Shown: positions 37,405 to 46,670, counted from the stretch's first letter. The stretch is DNA of 64,000 nucleotides from Limosilactobacillus caccae (GCF_900156885.1 NZ_FTOY01000010.1:248001-312000); one strand, 5' to 3'. Notes: generated by a model not told the origin, from the sequence alone. Numbers and translations: made by a program.

Positions 37405-37911
37405 ATGAAAATCTCAGTACCATTAACAAACGGCGTCCTTGCTGACGAATACGGTAAATATGCACCAGCAGAAGCGATGCTAGCAGACTACCCCATTCGG
37501 TCTTTTCCAATTGAGATCAATGAGGCGCCGGCGGCAACAAAGACATTTGCGCTTGTCTTCATTGACTATGATTCAACACCGGTCTGTGGTTTCACCTGGA
37601 TTCACTGGTTAGCCGCTAACATTCCCGCAACGATGACTGCCATCCCCGCTGATGCCAGCCGGCAACTCAAGGACCAATTTGTCCAGGGAAACAATAGTAA
37701 CGCCGGGGCATTAGTAAATGGTGACAAGCAGATTACGGTGGGCTATGTTGGGCCACAACCACCAGATAAGACCCACCATTACACACTGAAGGTTTACGCC
37801 CTTGATGACCGGCTGCCATTAGAAAATGGTTACTGGCTAAATGATTTTGTTCATGCCGCAAAAGGCCACATCCTGGCTCACGCCCAGTTGGACGTACCGA
37901 GCCGCGCATAA
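37405..37911 (+). CDS. YbhB/YbcL-type Raf kinase inhibitor-like (PEBP) protein
   Basis: 168 aa with phosphatidylethanolamine-binding-protein motifs: a DYDSTPVCGFTWIHWLAANI strand and GPQPPDKTHHYTLKVYALDD. The function of the bacterial members is unknown. An ACGAGGAGG site precedes it, 35 nt after the phosphatase gene. Confidence 0.88.
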   Translation: MKISVPLTNGVLADEYGKYAPAEAMLADYPIRSFPIEINEAPAATKTFALVFIDYDSTPVCGFTWIHWLAANIPATMTAIPADASRQLKDQFVQGNNSNAGALVNGDKQITVGYVGPQPPDKTHHYTLKVYALDDRLPLENGYWLNDFVHAAKGHILAHAQLDVPSRA

Positions 37912-37944
37912 GGACATATTTAGATACTACGAGGAGAGATAGAT

Positions 37945-38169
37945 ATGGAAACAAGAATTTTCTTTAACCCTGGTGACTCTGTTGCCAACATTCATGACTA
38001 CAACGAAGCAGTTCGGAAGGGCCAAATTTTTAAGCAACAACGGCGCAATGATGATCTCGTCATCGCCAAGGACCCCCACGATAAGGAATACGCAATCTTT
38101 TACGTTAAGGATGCCTTACCTGCAGAACACGAAAAGTCACACCCATATGAAGTTAAGAAGAAACTATAA
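37945..38169 (+). CDS. Small conserved-looking hypothetical protein
   Basis: 74 aa, charged, no membrane helix, start ATG preceded by CGAGGAGAG. Not recognised. It follows the PEBP gene by 33 nt and ends at a strong terminator, so it is the last gene of the run that starts at 35583. Confidence 0.65.
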   Translation: METRIFFNPGDSVANIHDYNEAVRKGQIFKQQRRNDDLVIAKDPHDKEYAIFYVKDALPAEHEKSHPYEVKKKL

Positions 38170-38172
38170 ACT

Positions 38173-38214
38173 AAAAAAGAGGCTGGAGAAAAATTTTTCT
38201 CCAGTCTCTTTTTT
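38173..38214. terminator. Bidirectional terminator
   Basis: AAAAAAGAGgCTGGAGAAA against TTTCTCCAGtCTCTTTTTT; the last codon of the minus-strand gene overlaps it. Confidence 0.92.
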
Positions 38215-38539
38215 AACGGCCACCCACAATCTTGGTGGTTACTTCTTCTAGTCGTTCCATCAACGCGTCTGCATCGTTCTTAAAGTCCATCACAAACGTT
38301 GCGGCCACCGGGGTAACCTTCCCGACTTCTTTACCCATAAAATCGGTAATTACTAAGTCCTCCCCCGACCAGTTCACATCATCGTAATGACCTTCAAGGG
38401 CCTCATCGAAATACGCTTGGAGAATATCCCGAACAGCATTTCGAATAACCGTTGTCTCATCAGCTTGCTCTCCCCGTACTTGGTGCTGGGCAAGCTGCAT
38501 TGCTACTTCTTCCATATTTTCTGGAACTTCAACACTCAT
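38213..38539 (-). CDS. Uncharacterised 108-aa protein
   Basis: Acidic, probably alpha/beta, with no membrane segment; an N-terminal helical half and a WSGEDLVITDFMGKEVGKVT strand region. Not recognised. GGAGAAGG precedes the ATG. It follows the 375-aa gene by 26 nt on the same strand and is probably co-transcribed. Confidence 0.65.
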   Translation of the reverse strand: MSVEVPENMEEVAMQLAQHQVRGEQADETTVIRNAVRDILQAYFDEALEGHYDDVNWSGEDLVITDFMGKEVGKVTPVAATFVMDFKNDADALMERLEEVTTKIVGGR

Positions 38540-38565
38540 CGTAGACCTTCTCCTTTCGCACTAAA

Positions 38566-39693
38566 TTAGTGGCGACGAAGCTTGCGCCGGGCCTTCTTAC
38601 TAAACTTGATCCCTTGAACGCGCTTCTTATTCCGCTTCAAGTGTGGATCTTGTTGCGGATTTTGTGCCTGGGCAGCTAGTTGTTCTTGCCGCTTCATCTC
38701 TTGTTGCTTTTTCTCAAGACGCTTACGTTCGTATTCGCCCCATGGATTTAATAAGCCCCGCATAAAGTCAGCAACTTCTCGCTTGTGACTGTTCATCCAT
38801 GCTTCGGCAACATCCGCATCATCCGTATTAACCCCATTACTATTGATAAATGATAATACTAACTGGGTTTCCCGTTCATCACGGTTTAATGATGCCAGCA
38901 TATCCTCAGATGGTTGCATGTTGGCAATTGCCTTCATCCCCATCTTGTATTGTTCCATGTCGATATGACCGTTTTGCTTCAAGTATTCAAATAATGCTTG
39001 CGCACTCGGCACAATATTGTGGATCTGCTTATTAGAAATTTGCGGATCAAGGGGCATCATCATCCCCAATACCCGTTGCAAGTTACTAAATGTCCATTGA
39101 CCTGGATACTCATTACATTCTTGCACCATCAATTGAAGGAACTCACGAATAACATAACGTAATTCGTCAGCGGTCAGTTCGCTGTTCGCAAATAATGGGT
39201 CAGCCGCAACCGCCTGGTCTAAGCCAGTCAGTAGTTCTTGCAGCTTGGCGCCTGTCCATTGTGCTGGCTTATTAGCTGCTACTGGTGCTTCCTTCTTGGC
39301 AGCAGGCGCTGGTGCCGGTGTTTCTTCACCATGCAACTGTGCCCAGGTCTTATGGGCCTTCCGACATGCGTTCATGTTCGTCCGTTGCTCTTCCATTGCC
39401 TTAACAATTTCGTCCAAGTTATCAACCTGCAGAAATTCTTGGTAGGCGCGCAAAACAGGCACGACCGCAATTCCAAATTGGTTTGTCAGTGCTGGATCAG
39501 CGATGAATTCCCCGACCATGACCGATTTTACTGCTGTTGGCGTCCAAGTAGTATCGGTCAAATGCTGATCATTTGTCATCTGGTGATTAAATCGTGTCAA
39601 AATATCTTGTGCATGTTTTTGCTGATTAGCAGATAACTGATGATAGTTGGACGAAGAAAGGAACTTTTCAATATGTTGCTCTTGTTCGTTCAT
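38566..39693 (-). CDS. Uncharacterised protein with internal repeat and basic tail
   Basis: 375 aa. A helical domain (about residues 45-92, starting WTPTAVKSVMVGEF) recurs in weaker form after an Ala/Pro-rich linker (residues 122-145), around WTFSNLQRVLGMM, both ending in a pattern VP-x-x-x-A-x-x-E-(F/Y)-L. The C-terminus is strongly basic (KRNKKRVQGIKFSKKARRK), suggesting nucleic acid or ribosome binding. No named family recognised. Confidence 0.65.
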   Translation of the reverse strand: MNEQEQHIEKFLSSSNYHQLSANQQKHAQDILTRFNHQMTNDQHLTDTTWTPTAVKSVMVGEFIADPALTNQFGIAVVPVLRAYQEFLQVDNLDEIVKAMEEQRTNMNACRKAHKTWAQLHGEETPAPAPAAKKEAPVAANKPAQWTGAKLQELLTGLDQAVAADPLFANSELTADELRYVIREFLQLMVQECNEYPGQWTFSNLQRVLGMMMPLDPQISNKQIHNIVPSAQALFEYLKQNGHIDMEQYKMGMKAIANMQPSEDMLASLNRDERETQLVLSFINSNGVNTDDADVAEAWMNSHKREVADFMRGLLNPWGEYERKRLEKKQQEMKRQEQLAAQAQNPQQDPHLKRNKKRVQGIKFSKKARRKLRRH

Positions 39694-39798
39694 TATCGAT
39701 TGTCCTCCGTCTCCAAATTGAATTTTCTACTCTATCATATCATAATTAGATATATTAATTATAATTAGATTATTATCATGGAAGGAGATTTTCCACGG

Positions 39799-40296
39799 AT
39801 GCAACGAAAAAAGATCGTCGAAGCAATGAAAAATGTTTACTTTCAAAAAATGACCGCAACTGGTTATCACGAAATTGAAGAAGAGATTGCCCGCCTGCAA
39901 TCACAGCGGCCCGCAAAAATCGAACAGCTAAAGGCCGCCCGCGCCCTTGGTGATCTTTCTGAAAACACAGAATACAGCACGGCGAAGCGGGAACTGCGCC
40001 ATCTCGAAAGCCGCCTCCGCTACCTTAACAAGCAATTACAGTACGCCCAGATTGTCGAGCCAAGCGACGATAACACAGTTGATCTCGGCACCACCGTCAC
40101 CCTTAAATTTACCGATGACGATGACCAAGAAGTCTACCACATCGTCGGCAAGCAAGAAGCAGATATTGCGAAACAAAAAATCTCCTTTGATTCACCGCTA
40201 GGAAAAGCCATCATGCACCAGCCGGCCGGGAAAGTTGTTACGGTGAACGCCCCGCAATCAGCTTACCAGGTTGAAATTATCAAGGTCGAAGTTTAA
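39799..40296 (+). CDS. GreA/GreB-family transcription elongation factor
   Basis: 165 aa. The N-terminal coiled coil contains the GreA tip GDLSENTEYSTAKRE, with the acidic residues that stimulate RNA cleavage by backtracked polymerase; the FKBP-like C-terminal domain carries SPLGKAIMHQPAGKVVTV. It has a 20-residue N-terminal extension compared with housekeeping GreA and is probably a second paralog. The start ATG at 39799 follows GGAAGGAG. Confidence 0.87.
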   Translation: MQRKKIVEAMKNVYFQKMTATGYHEIEEEIARLQSQRPAKIEQLKAARALGDLSENTEYSTAKRELRHLESRLRYLNKQLQYAQIVEPSDDNTVDLGTTVTLKFTDDDDQEVYHIVGKQEADIAKQKISFDSPLGKAIMHQPAGKVVTVNAPQSAYQVEIIKVEV

Positions 40297-40304
40297 CTTT
40301 TTTC

Positions 40305-40367
40305 TTGCATCATTAATCATGACCCGCTATACTATTAAAGTTGCGTTTTTGACACAAGATATTGTGT
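40305..40367 (+). promoter_or_regulatory. pnuC promoter and 16-bp palindromic operator
   Basis: -35 TTGCAT (40305-40310) and -10 TATACT (40328-40333) are spaced 17 bp. ACACAAGATATTGTGT (40352-40367), a perfect 6-bp inverted repeat around GATA, starts about 12 nt after the start point. A niacin-responsive repressor such as NiaR is a reasonable candidate. Confidence 0.6.
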
Positions 40368-40418
40368 TTAAAGACGATTTCAAGAGAGAAAAATCTATAT
40401 GTAGTGGGAGAGTTGATT

Positions 40419-41174
40419 ATGATTAGCAATTATCTAAAGTTTTTAGGTCACCAATTAAAGGGCTGGCCCCAACAAAACTATTACCTGTTCTTCTTTAGTC
40501 TTGGCTGCCAAGTCATGACCCTGGTAAACGCACCAATTACCTGGGTGACAGTCATTACTTTTATCGGGACTACCCTCGGGGTATTATGCGTCCTCGCAAT
40601 CAACGCAGCAAAGTCCGTTAACGGTTTCCTGGGGATCCTTTCTGCTATCTGCTTTATCATTGCAGGTTACAGTGCCAAGAATTACCTCAGTATCGCGGAA
40701 CAGATTGCTTACGTAATCACGCTTGACTTGCCAGTCCTGCTTTCTGCTAACTGGAATGTCAACATGGCGTCTAAGATCCGCCAGTTTACTGGCCGCTCAT
40801 GGGCCGTCGCCATTGTTTCCACCATCCTGGTCTACCTGGTGTCTGGTTACTTAATCGGCACCCTGACTGATGATCCGCGGCCATGGATTGATGCGATTAG
40901 TTTCTCAATTAGCTTGAGTGCCGGGGTTATTTGCTTCCTGCGGTTCAACAACCAATACTTCTGGTGGCTGGCTTCAGGAATTGCTCAGCTAGTCCTTTGG
41001 TTTGTTTCATTCCGTCAAGGGTCAGCAACCTTAGCAATGGCGATTAACAGTTCCATTTACGTTATCAACGATGTCCTCGCCTTTACCATCTCCCCATGGT
41101 ACAACGAACGCGAGCGGCAACGGCTCAGCAAAGAAGAATCAATTTATGCCAAGCAATTAGGCTTGGAGAAATAG
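40419..41174 (+). CDS. pnuC: PnuC-family nicotinamide riboside/mononucleotide transporter
   Basis: 251 aa with about seven helices and the PnuC motifs NNQYFWWLASGIAQLVLWF and the INSSIYVINDVLAF end. Facilitates uptake of nicotinamide riboside for NAD synthesis in bacteria that cannot make niacin. The start ATG at 40419 follows GTGGGAG; an in-frame ATG at 40362 falls inside the operator. Single gene ending in a terminator. Confidence 0.88.
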   Translation: MISNYLKFLGHQLKGWPQQNYYLFFFSLGCQVMTLVNAPITWVTVITFIGTTLGVLCVLAINAAKSVNGFLGILSAICFIIAGYSAKNYLSIAEQIAYVITLDLPVLLSANWNVNMASKIRQFTGRSWAVAIVSTILVYLVSGYLIGTLTDDPRPWIDAISFSISLSAGVICFLRFNNQYFWWLASGIAQLVLWFVSFRQGSATLAMAINSSIYVINDVLAFTISPWYNERERQRLSKEESIYAKQLGLEK

Positions 41175-41208
41175 AAAAAGAGGTCGAAAAAAATGCGGCC
41201 TCTTTTTT
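41175..41208. terminator. Bidirectional terminator (pnuC / aldo-keto reductase)
   Basis: AAAAAGAGGtCG-N9-CGgCCTCTTTTTT between convergent genes. Confidence 0.88.
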
Positions 41209-41213
41209 GCTAT

Positions 41214-42059
41214 TTAATATTGCTTATTATACTCGTAAACTAACTCTGGCTCACGGCCTGTCCGGTGGTAGGCATTCAATGTTGCAATCTGCTTCATCTC
41301 TTCATCACTCAAGGTAAAGTCATAGATAGCGGCATTTTCTGCGATTCGTGCCTCGTGAACCGACTTGGGGATAAACGACACCCCATTTTGCAAGTGCCAA
41401 CGGAGGATGACCTGGGCAGGTGACTTCCCGTGCTTAGCGGCGATTGTCTTAATAACATCTTGACCAATTACTGCGCCCCGGCCAAGCGGACTCCAAGCCT
41501 GGGTGACAATGTGGTGGTCCCGGTTAAACTGAACCAGTGGCATTTGGGACAGCAGTGGGTGCAGCTCAATCTGGTCAATGACTGGCATTTCATTGGCCTG
41601 GGTCGCTAAGTATTGCAAGTGGATCATCTGGAAGTTGCTTACCCCGATTGACTTAGTCAGGCCCGCCTTTTTCATTTCTTCAAATGCCCGCCAGGTATCA
41701 AAGAATGAACTTTCAATCGGCCAGTGAACCAGCAGCAAGTCAACATAGTCCATTTGTAGCTTTTGCAGTGACTCCTTTACCGAATCAATTGCCGCTTGGT
41801 AGCCCTGGTTTTCTTCGGCAACCTTTGTCGTCACAAAGATCTTTTCCCGGGGAATCGCTAACTTCTTAACGGCGTTCCCGACTTCCTTTTCGTTGCCGTA
41901 CAGTTGGGCAGTGTCAAACAAGCGGTAACCTTCTGCGTAAGCTTTAGCAATCGCCGTATCCATCGTTTCCTGCCCTACCACCTTATAAAGGCCGAACCCT
42001 TGTTGGGGCATCTTATTCCCGTCTGCCAGGGTTAAGAGATTGTCTTGAATGTCCATCAT
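41214..42059 (-). CDS. Aldo/keto reductase
   Basis: 281 aa NADPH-dependent reductase of the AKR5/2,5-diketo-gluconate reductase type. The catalytic tetrad is visible: Asp and Tyr in FDTAQLYGNE, Lys in FVTTKV, His in LLVHWP. GVSNFQ and IPKSVHEARI bind NADPH. Substrate cannot be told. Divergent from the two-component system at 42174. Confidence 0.92.
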   Translation of the reverse strand: MMDIQDNLLTLADGNKMPQQGFGLYKVVGQETMDTAIAKAYAEGYRLFDTAQLYGNEKEVGNAVKKLAIPREKIFVTTKVAEENQGYQAAIDSVKESLQKLQMDYVDLLLVHWPIESSFFDTWRAFEEMKKAGLTKSIGVSNFQMIHLQYLATQANEMPVIDQIELHPLLSQMPLVQFNRDHHIVTQAWSPLGRGAVIGQDVIKTIAAKHGKSPAQVILRWHLQNGVSFIPKSVHEARIAENAAIYDFTLSDEEMKQIATLNAYHRTGREPELVYEYNKQY

Positions 42060-42173
42060 GTCGCACTCCTTTTTCCTTTATCATCAAGTAATTAGTGCTG
42101 ATTGTCAAACAAAAACATTCTTTTTCTCCCCTGCCTAGGTTATGATTAACTTAACTTTAATCGCGAGGTAAGT

Positions 42174-42857
42174 ATGATGACAAAAGTCTTTATTGTTGAA
42201 GATAATCCAGAGTTGATTAAATCAATTACAGCGGCCTTAACGAAATGGCAGTACGCAACAGTAACAGTTGACGATTGGCAAACCGTGGCTGATGAGATTG
42301 TGACCGCTGCCCCGGACCTCGTCCTGTTTGACATCACCCTCCCCAGTTTCGACGGGTTTTACTGGATGCAAGAGGTCCGCAAACATAGCCAGGTGCCAAT
42401 CATTGTCATTTCCGCAGCGGACATTGACAGCAACGTAATGCACGCGGTCGCTGCTGGGGCTGATGATTACATCATGAAGCCTTTCTCCATGACCGTCCTA
42501 GTAGCAAAAGTCCAGGCCCTCCTTCGCCGCAACCAACAGACTAGCGAGGAAGAGGCAATTGAGTGGGGGGCAAACACCTTCAACTCCCTAACCAACCGGC
42601 TGACAACTCCTGCCGGCACGGTTCAACTCACCCCCACCGAGGGCGCACTGCTCCAAGTACTTATCAGCCATCACCAGCAAACCGTCGCTAAAGAGCGCCT
42701 GCTTGAGTGGCTCTGGCAAGGTGGCAAATACCTTAACGATAACACCCTCAACGTCAATATCAGCCGTCTGCGCGCAAAGTTAGCAACAGTTGGCCTAACT
42801 GACGCGATCAGAACTGAGCGGGGGATCGGTTACCGGCTGGTGAATCCTAATGAATAA
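42174..42857 (+). CDS. OmpR-family response regulator (BceR-like)
   Basis: 227 aa. Receiver domain with phospho-acceptor Asp53 (LVLFDITLPS) and Lys in IMKPFS, followed by a winged-helix DNA-binding domain ending in TERGIGYRLV. It overlaps the kinase gene by 8 nt. With the BceAB-like ABC genes downstream it should switch on peptide-antibiotic resistance. Confidence 0.92.
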   Translation: MMTKVFIVEDNPELIKSITAALTKWQYATVTVDDWQTVADEIVTAAPDLVLFDITLPSFDGFYWMQEVRKHSQVPIIVISAADIDSNVMHAVAAGADDYIMKPFSMTVLVAKVQALLRRNQQTSEEEAIEWGANTFNSLTNRLTTPAGTVQLTPTEGALLQVLISHHQQTVAKERLLEWLWQGGKYLNDNTLNVNISRLRAKLATVGLTDAIRTERGIGYRLVNPNE

Positions 42858-43824
42858 GCGAACATTTCTTATCCTATTTGGCCGCGCCATCGCCCCGGTC
42901 ACCCTGTGCTACCTCTTACTTATTTTCCTTGCCGGCCTATTGGTAGTCCTCTATAATTTGCCGCTCCTCTTTTTCGGTGACCTCCTTCGTTTTTCCCTCC
43001 CTGTCCTCGGTGGCTGGCTCATCTTTGCCTTCTACCGCACCCGGCAACGTTATAAAAAACTTCACGCAAAGGACGCTATCAGCCCCAACAATCCGGTTGA
43101 AGCCGCGCTTATCACCCTCCTAACAGCGGAAAAAGCTACTGCAAAATCAACCATCCGTGACCTCCACTTAAAGCAGCAACAACAATTTGACCACCTCGAA
43201 TTATTTGCCCACGAGATCAAAAACCACCTTGCAACCCTTACTGCCGCGGCGGAAAACCAGGACCAAGTGGCAAGCACCGATGTCAAAGAAGCCGTCCGCC
43301 ACGCCAACTACTACCTTGACCTGCTCCTTAGCGATGAACGGCTGGCGATGGAAGGCAATGACTTTGCCTTTCAGTGGATCGACTTAGCTGCCCTAGTCAA
43401 TGACGTCCTCCAGCAAAACTCCGCCCTCTTTATTCACAAGCAACTTATCCCCCAACTTCACCAGCTTACCGGGGTGCGGGTTTTGACTGACCCCAAGTGG
43501 CTGCGCTTTTGCATTGCCCAGCTGCTCTCAAATGCAATCAAGTATTCCCAGCCAAACCAAACGATCCATATTTCCTGGGAAATAAACCAACTGCACATCA
43601 TCGACCACGGTTGCGGGATCCCCAGCACCGACCTGCCGCGCATTTACGATAATGGCTTTACTGGTCATAACGGCCATCAAACTACCCTGTCAACCGGGAT
43701 GGGCCTCTACCTGGTGAAGAAAGTTGCCCAGCAGTTAAATTACCAGCTTAGCGTGACCTCCGCGGTTAATAAGGGAACCACGGCAACATTAACTTTTACG
43801 CCGGCCAATGTCCGCCAGCGATAA
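42850..43824 (+). CDS. Intramembrane-sensing histidine kinase (BceS-like)
   Basis: 324 aa. Two N-terminal membrane helices (about residues 12-36 and 45-62) with almost no extracellular loop, as in BceS-type kinases that sense through the ABC transporter. The H-box is FAHEIKNHLATL with His121; the ATPase domain has SNAIKYSQ (N box), IDHGCGIP (G1) and STGMGLYLVK (G2). Translationally coupled to the regulator gene. Confidence 0.92.
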   Translation: MNKRTFLILFGRAIAPVTLCYLLLIFLAGLLVVLYNLPLLFFGDLLRFSLPVLGGWLIFAFYRTRQRYKKLHAKDAISPNNPVEAALITLLTAEKATAKSTIRDLHLKQQQQFDHLELFAHEIKNHLATLTAAAENQDQVASTDVKEAVRHANYYLDLLLSDERLAMEGNDFAFQWIDLAALVNDVLQQNSALFIHKQLIPQLHQLTGVRVLTDPKWLRFCIAQLLSNAIKYSQPNQTIHISWEINQLHIIDHGCGIPSTDLPRIYDNGFTGHNGHQTTLSTGMGLYLVKKVAQQLNYQLSVTSAVNKGTTATLTFTPANVRQR

Positions 43825-43835
43825 GCTGCTATCTT

Positions 43836-43897
43836 ACAAAACTGTAAGGTTCTGCACACTTCTGTAAGTAGGAAGTGGCGCAGAACCTTTTTATAAT
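43836..43897 (+). promoter_or_regulatory. Terminator-promoter region between kinase and ABC genes, with response-regulator-type repeats
   Basis: A strong hairpin, AAGGTTCTGC (43846-43855) against GCAGAACCTT (43880-43889) with inner CACTTC/GAAGTG, is followed by TTTT. Overlapping it are CTTACA-aaac-TGTAAG (up to 43848) and a second TGTAAG at 43863-43868, 20 bp apart, then a perfect TATAAT (43892-43897) with no -35. This fits a regulator-activated promoter for the ABC genes. Confidence 0.6.
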
Positions 43898-43940
43898 AAC
43901 TACAAGAACAAAAGATAACCGTAACGAAAGGATAATCATC

Positions 43941-44696
43941 ATGGCTCTATTACAACTACACCACGTTCAACGGGTGTTCAACCAACATTCAACTAACCCT
44001 GTCATGGCACTGAAGGACATCAGTTTTACCGTCGAGAACGGGGAATTTGTCGCAATCATGGGTGAATCCGGGGCTGGGAAGAGTACCCTCCTCAACATCA
44101 TTGCCACCCTTGACCAGGCAACTGGTGGGCAAGCAGTCCTAAATGGCCAAGACCTAGGACAGTTATCAAAGGATGAAGCAGCGAAATACCGGCGAGAACA
44201 TCTCGGCTTTGTTTTCCAGCACTTTAACCTGCTCGACAGCCTCTCCAACCGGGATAACATCTATCTCCCACTAGTGCTCGCAAAAACTCCTGTCAAGCTA
44301 ATGGACGACCGCTTGACTCCCTTAGCGGCCCGTCTCCGAATTGATTCAATCGTCGACCGCTTCCCTAGTGAAGTATCCGGTGGTCAGCAGCAACGAATCG
44401 CAATTGCCCGCGCACTAATTACCAATCCCGACCTCCTACTAGCCGATGAGCCGACCGGGGCACTGGACTCAAACACCAGTAACGAAATTCTGACCCTCTT
44501 TGACGATGTCAACCAAAACGGGCAAACCATCATCATGGTTACCCACAGTGCTGCCGCCGCCAGTCACGCTAAGCGAACTCTTTTTATCAAGGATGGCCGC
44601 ATCTACCATGAGCTTTACCGGGGCGACCTCTCGGCAAAGGAATACCAAGAGCAAATTAATCAGACAATGATGACCCTCACGAATGGTGGTGAATAA
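43941..44696 (+). CDS. ABC transporter ATP-binding protein (BceA-like)
   Basis: 251 aa of the MacB/LolD-type ATPases. Walker A GESGAGKS (41-48), signature VSGGQQQRIAIARAL, Walker B LLLADEPTGALDS and switch His in MVTHS are intact. The start ATG at 43941 follows GAAAGG. It pairs with the 641-aa permease 2 nt downstream. Confidence 0.93.
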   Translation: MALLQLHHVQRVFNQHSTNPVMALKDISFTVENGEFVAIMGESGAGKSTLLNIIATLDQATGGQAVLNGQDLGQLSKDEAAKYRREHLGFVFQHFNLLDSLSNRDNIYLPLVLAKTPVKLMDDRLTPLAARLRIDSIVDRFPSEVSGGQQQRIAIARALITNPDLLLADEPTGALDSNTSNEILTLFDDVNQNGQTIIMVTHSAAAASHAKRTLFIKDGRIYHELYRGDLSAKEYQEQINQTMMTLTNGGE

Positions 44697-44698
44697 GG

Positions 44699-46624
44699 AT
44701 GCTCTTCTTCAAATTAATCAACTCGAGTTTTAAACGTAACCGCAAGATTTACTTGCCATACCTAATTTCGATGGCGATGCTGGTTGCGATTAATTATATT
44801 TTTAAGGCGATTGCTGTTAACCGTAGCATCAAAAAGCTCCCGAGCGGCAGTATCACCGGGGCACTGATGGATACCGGATCAACCTTTATTATCCTCGTGA
44901 CCCTTGCCTTCATGGTCTACATCAACCGCTTCCTCTGGCAACAACGTCACCAGGAAATGGGCCTCTACAGTATGCTCGGGATGACCAGCCATCATTTACG
45001 GATATTGATGGTGATTGAAAAGCTTTACCTGCTGGTCATTAGTCTGACGGCTGGTTTTGCGACCGGGATCATCTTTGACCGGCTGGCCTTCCTTGGTTTT
45101 GCCCGCCTGCTAAATATCAAGCACCTAAGCCAGCCGTGGATTGAATGGTCCGCACTGGGAAACACCTGCTTAATCATCGGTGGCTTTTTCTTGCTCCTGG
45201 TGATTATTGATCTTGTTAAGTTGATCCGGCTCAATCCGGCGGAACTCTGGCATCCCCGTAAGTCAACCGTTACTAAACACGGCACCGTCTTTACTGTTGC
45301 CGGAATTCTCGGGATGGTCGCTGTTGCCTGGGCCTACTACCTGACCCTAACTGTCAAGCCGCGGATGTCCGCCTTATCAACCTTTATGTTAGCAGTCGTC
45401 CTCGTTGTTGTCGGCACTTACCTATTATTCATCGCCGGTAGCATCATCGTCTTACAACTGCTTCAAAAGAATAAACGCTACTACTACCAGCCCCGCCACT
45501 TTATTGCTGTCTCGGGCATGTTACAGCGGATGGAACAAAACGGGGCCAGCCTCGCCACAATCTGCTTGCTGTGCAGCTCCGTTTTAGTCATCCTCTTTGG
45601 TTCAATTACCCTGTATCTTGGGATTGATAGTACCGTCCGTTCCTGGGCACCCCGGGAGGTGACGATCGTTAGCACAGCCCCGTTAAATGCTAGCCAAAAC
45701 AAAACTATCAAACAGGTAGCTAACGAGCACCAGGCAACTCTCGGTCACCAAGTTAGCTTTAATACCAGCACCCCCCAATACGGCTACTGGCAAAAGAACC
45801 ACTTTATTAACCAGGGCGGCCTTGACCGGATGACCAATAATACTACTAGTTCAGTAATTTTCATCAGTGCAAAGACGTACCAGCAGCTGACCAAGGACAA
45901 GGTTCAACTGGCAAATGATGAAGCACTCTTCTATTCACCAGCTACAAAGCTAACTGGCAGCCTACAAATTGGCAACCGCACGTATAAGGCAAAGCAGCTC
46001 AAGCACTTTGACTACTACCTCAATCCAAGTCACTCAATCTATTCACCGGTTTTTCTCGTGGTCAACAAAGTGCCAGCCAAAATGGGCACCACCACCATCA
46101 CTACCTTTAATTACCAGCTAACCGGCAGCGTGGAAAAGAAGGCGCAGTTTGAACAGGCATTACAAGATAAACTCCAAGTACCTAACTTAGGCTTCACCGG
46201 CTACCACATCGTCCATAACCTCCTCACCCAACTTTATGGTGGAATTGTCTTCGTCGGTATCTTAATCAGCCTCGCCCTGGGGATCACCACCACCGTCGTG
46301 ATCTACTTCAAACAGATTACTGAAGGTTACGAGGACCAGCAACGCTTTAAGACAATGCAGCAAGTCGGCTTAAGTGAACGGGAGACAACTAGAAGCATCC
46401 ATAGTCAGGTTCTGATGGTCTTTCTCCTGCCAGTCATCGGCGCCGTGGTCAACCTTGGCTTTGCCATTCCAGCCATCCGCCAAATCATGATCCAATTTGG
46501 TTTTTATAACACCCAGCTAATGATGACTGTTGCGATAACGATTACCATCATTCTCCTGCTGGCATACCTCCTTATCTATGGTCTCACTACCCGGGTCTAT
46601 CGCCAGATCGTCGACCAAGCCTAG
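44699..46624 (+). CDS. BceB-type ABC transporter permease
   Basis: 641 aa with the FtsX/BceB layout: ten predicted helices and a large extracellular domain (about residues 300-515) between helices 7 and 8. The KTMQQVGLSERETTRSIHSQ coupling segment near residue 555 is typical. It recognises or frees lipid II-binding peptides and signals to the intramembrane kinase. Immediately follows the ATPase gene. Confidence 0.92.
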   Translation: MLFFKLINSSFKRNRKIYLPYLISMAMLVAINYIFKAIAVNRSIKKLPSGSITGALMDTGSTFIILVTLAFMVYINRFLWQQRHQEMGLYSMLGMTSHHLRILMVIEKLYLLVISLTAGFATGIIFDRLAFLGFARLLNIKHLSQPWIEWSALGNTCLIIGGFFLLLVIIDLVKLIRLNPAELWHPRKSTVTKHGTVFTVAGILGMVAVAWAYYLTLTVKPRMSALSTFMLAVVLVVVGTYLLFIAGSIIVLQLLQKNKRYYYQPRHFIAVSGMLQRMEQNGASLATICLLCSSVLVILFGSITLYLGIDSTVRSWAPREVTIVSTAPLNASQNKTIKQVANEHQATLGHQVSFNTSTPQYGYWQKNHFINQGGLDRMTNNTTSSVIFISAKTYQQLTKDKVQLANDEALFYSPATKLTGSLQIGNRTYKAKQLKHFDYYLNPSHSIYSPVFLVVNKVPAKMGTTTITTFNYQLTGSVEKKAQFEQALQDKLQVPNLGFTGYHIVHNLLTQLYGGIVFVGILISLALGITTTVVIYFKQITEGYEDQQRFKTMQQVGLSERETTRSIHSQVLMVFLLPVIGAVVNLGFAIPAIRQIMIQFGFYNTQLMMTVAITITIILLLAYLLIYGLTTRVYRQIVDQA

Positions 46625-46641
46625 CAGCCAAGCTTTTTTGT

Positions 46642-46670
46642 TTGACATTTCTGATTTAACCGGTTACACT
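46642..46670 (+). promoter_or_regulatory. Promoter of the cysteine operon leader
   Basis: Perfect -35 TTGACA (46642-46647), 17-bp spacer, -10 TACACT (46665-46670). Predicted start near 46677, giving a leader of about 205 nt before the first structural gene. Confidence 0.8.
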
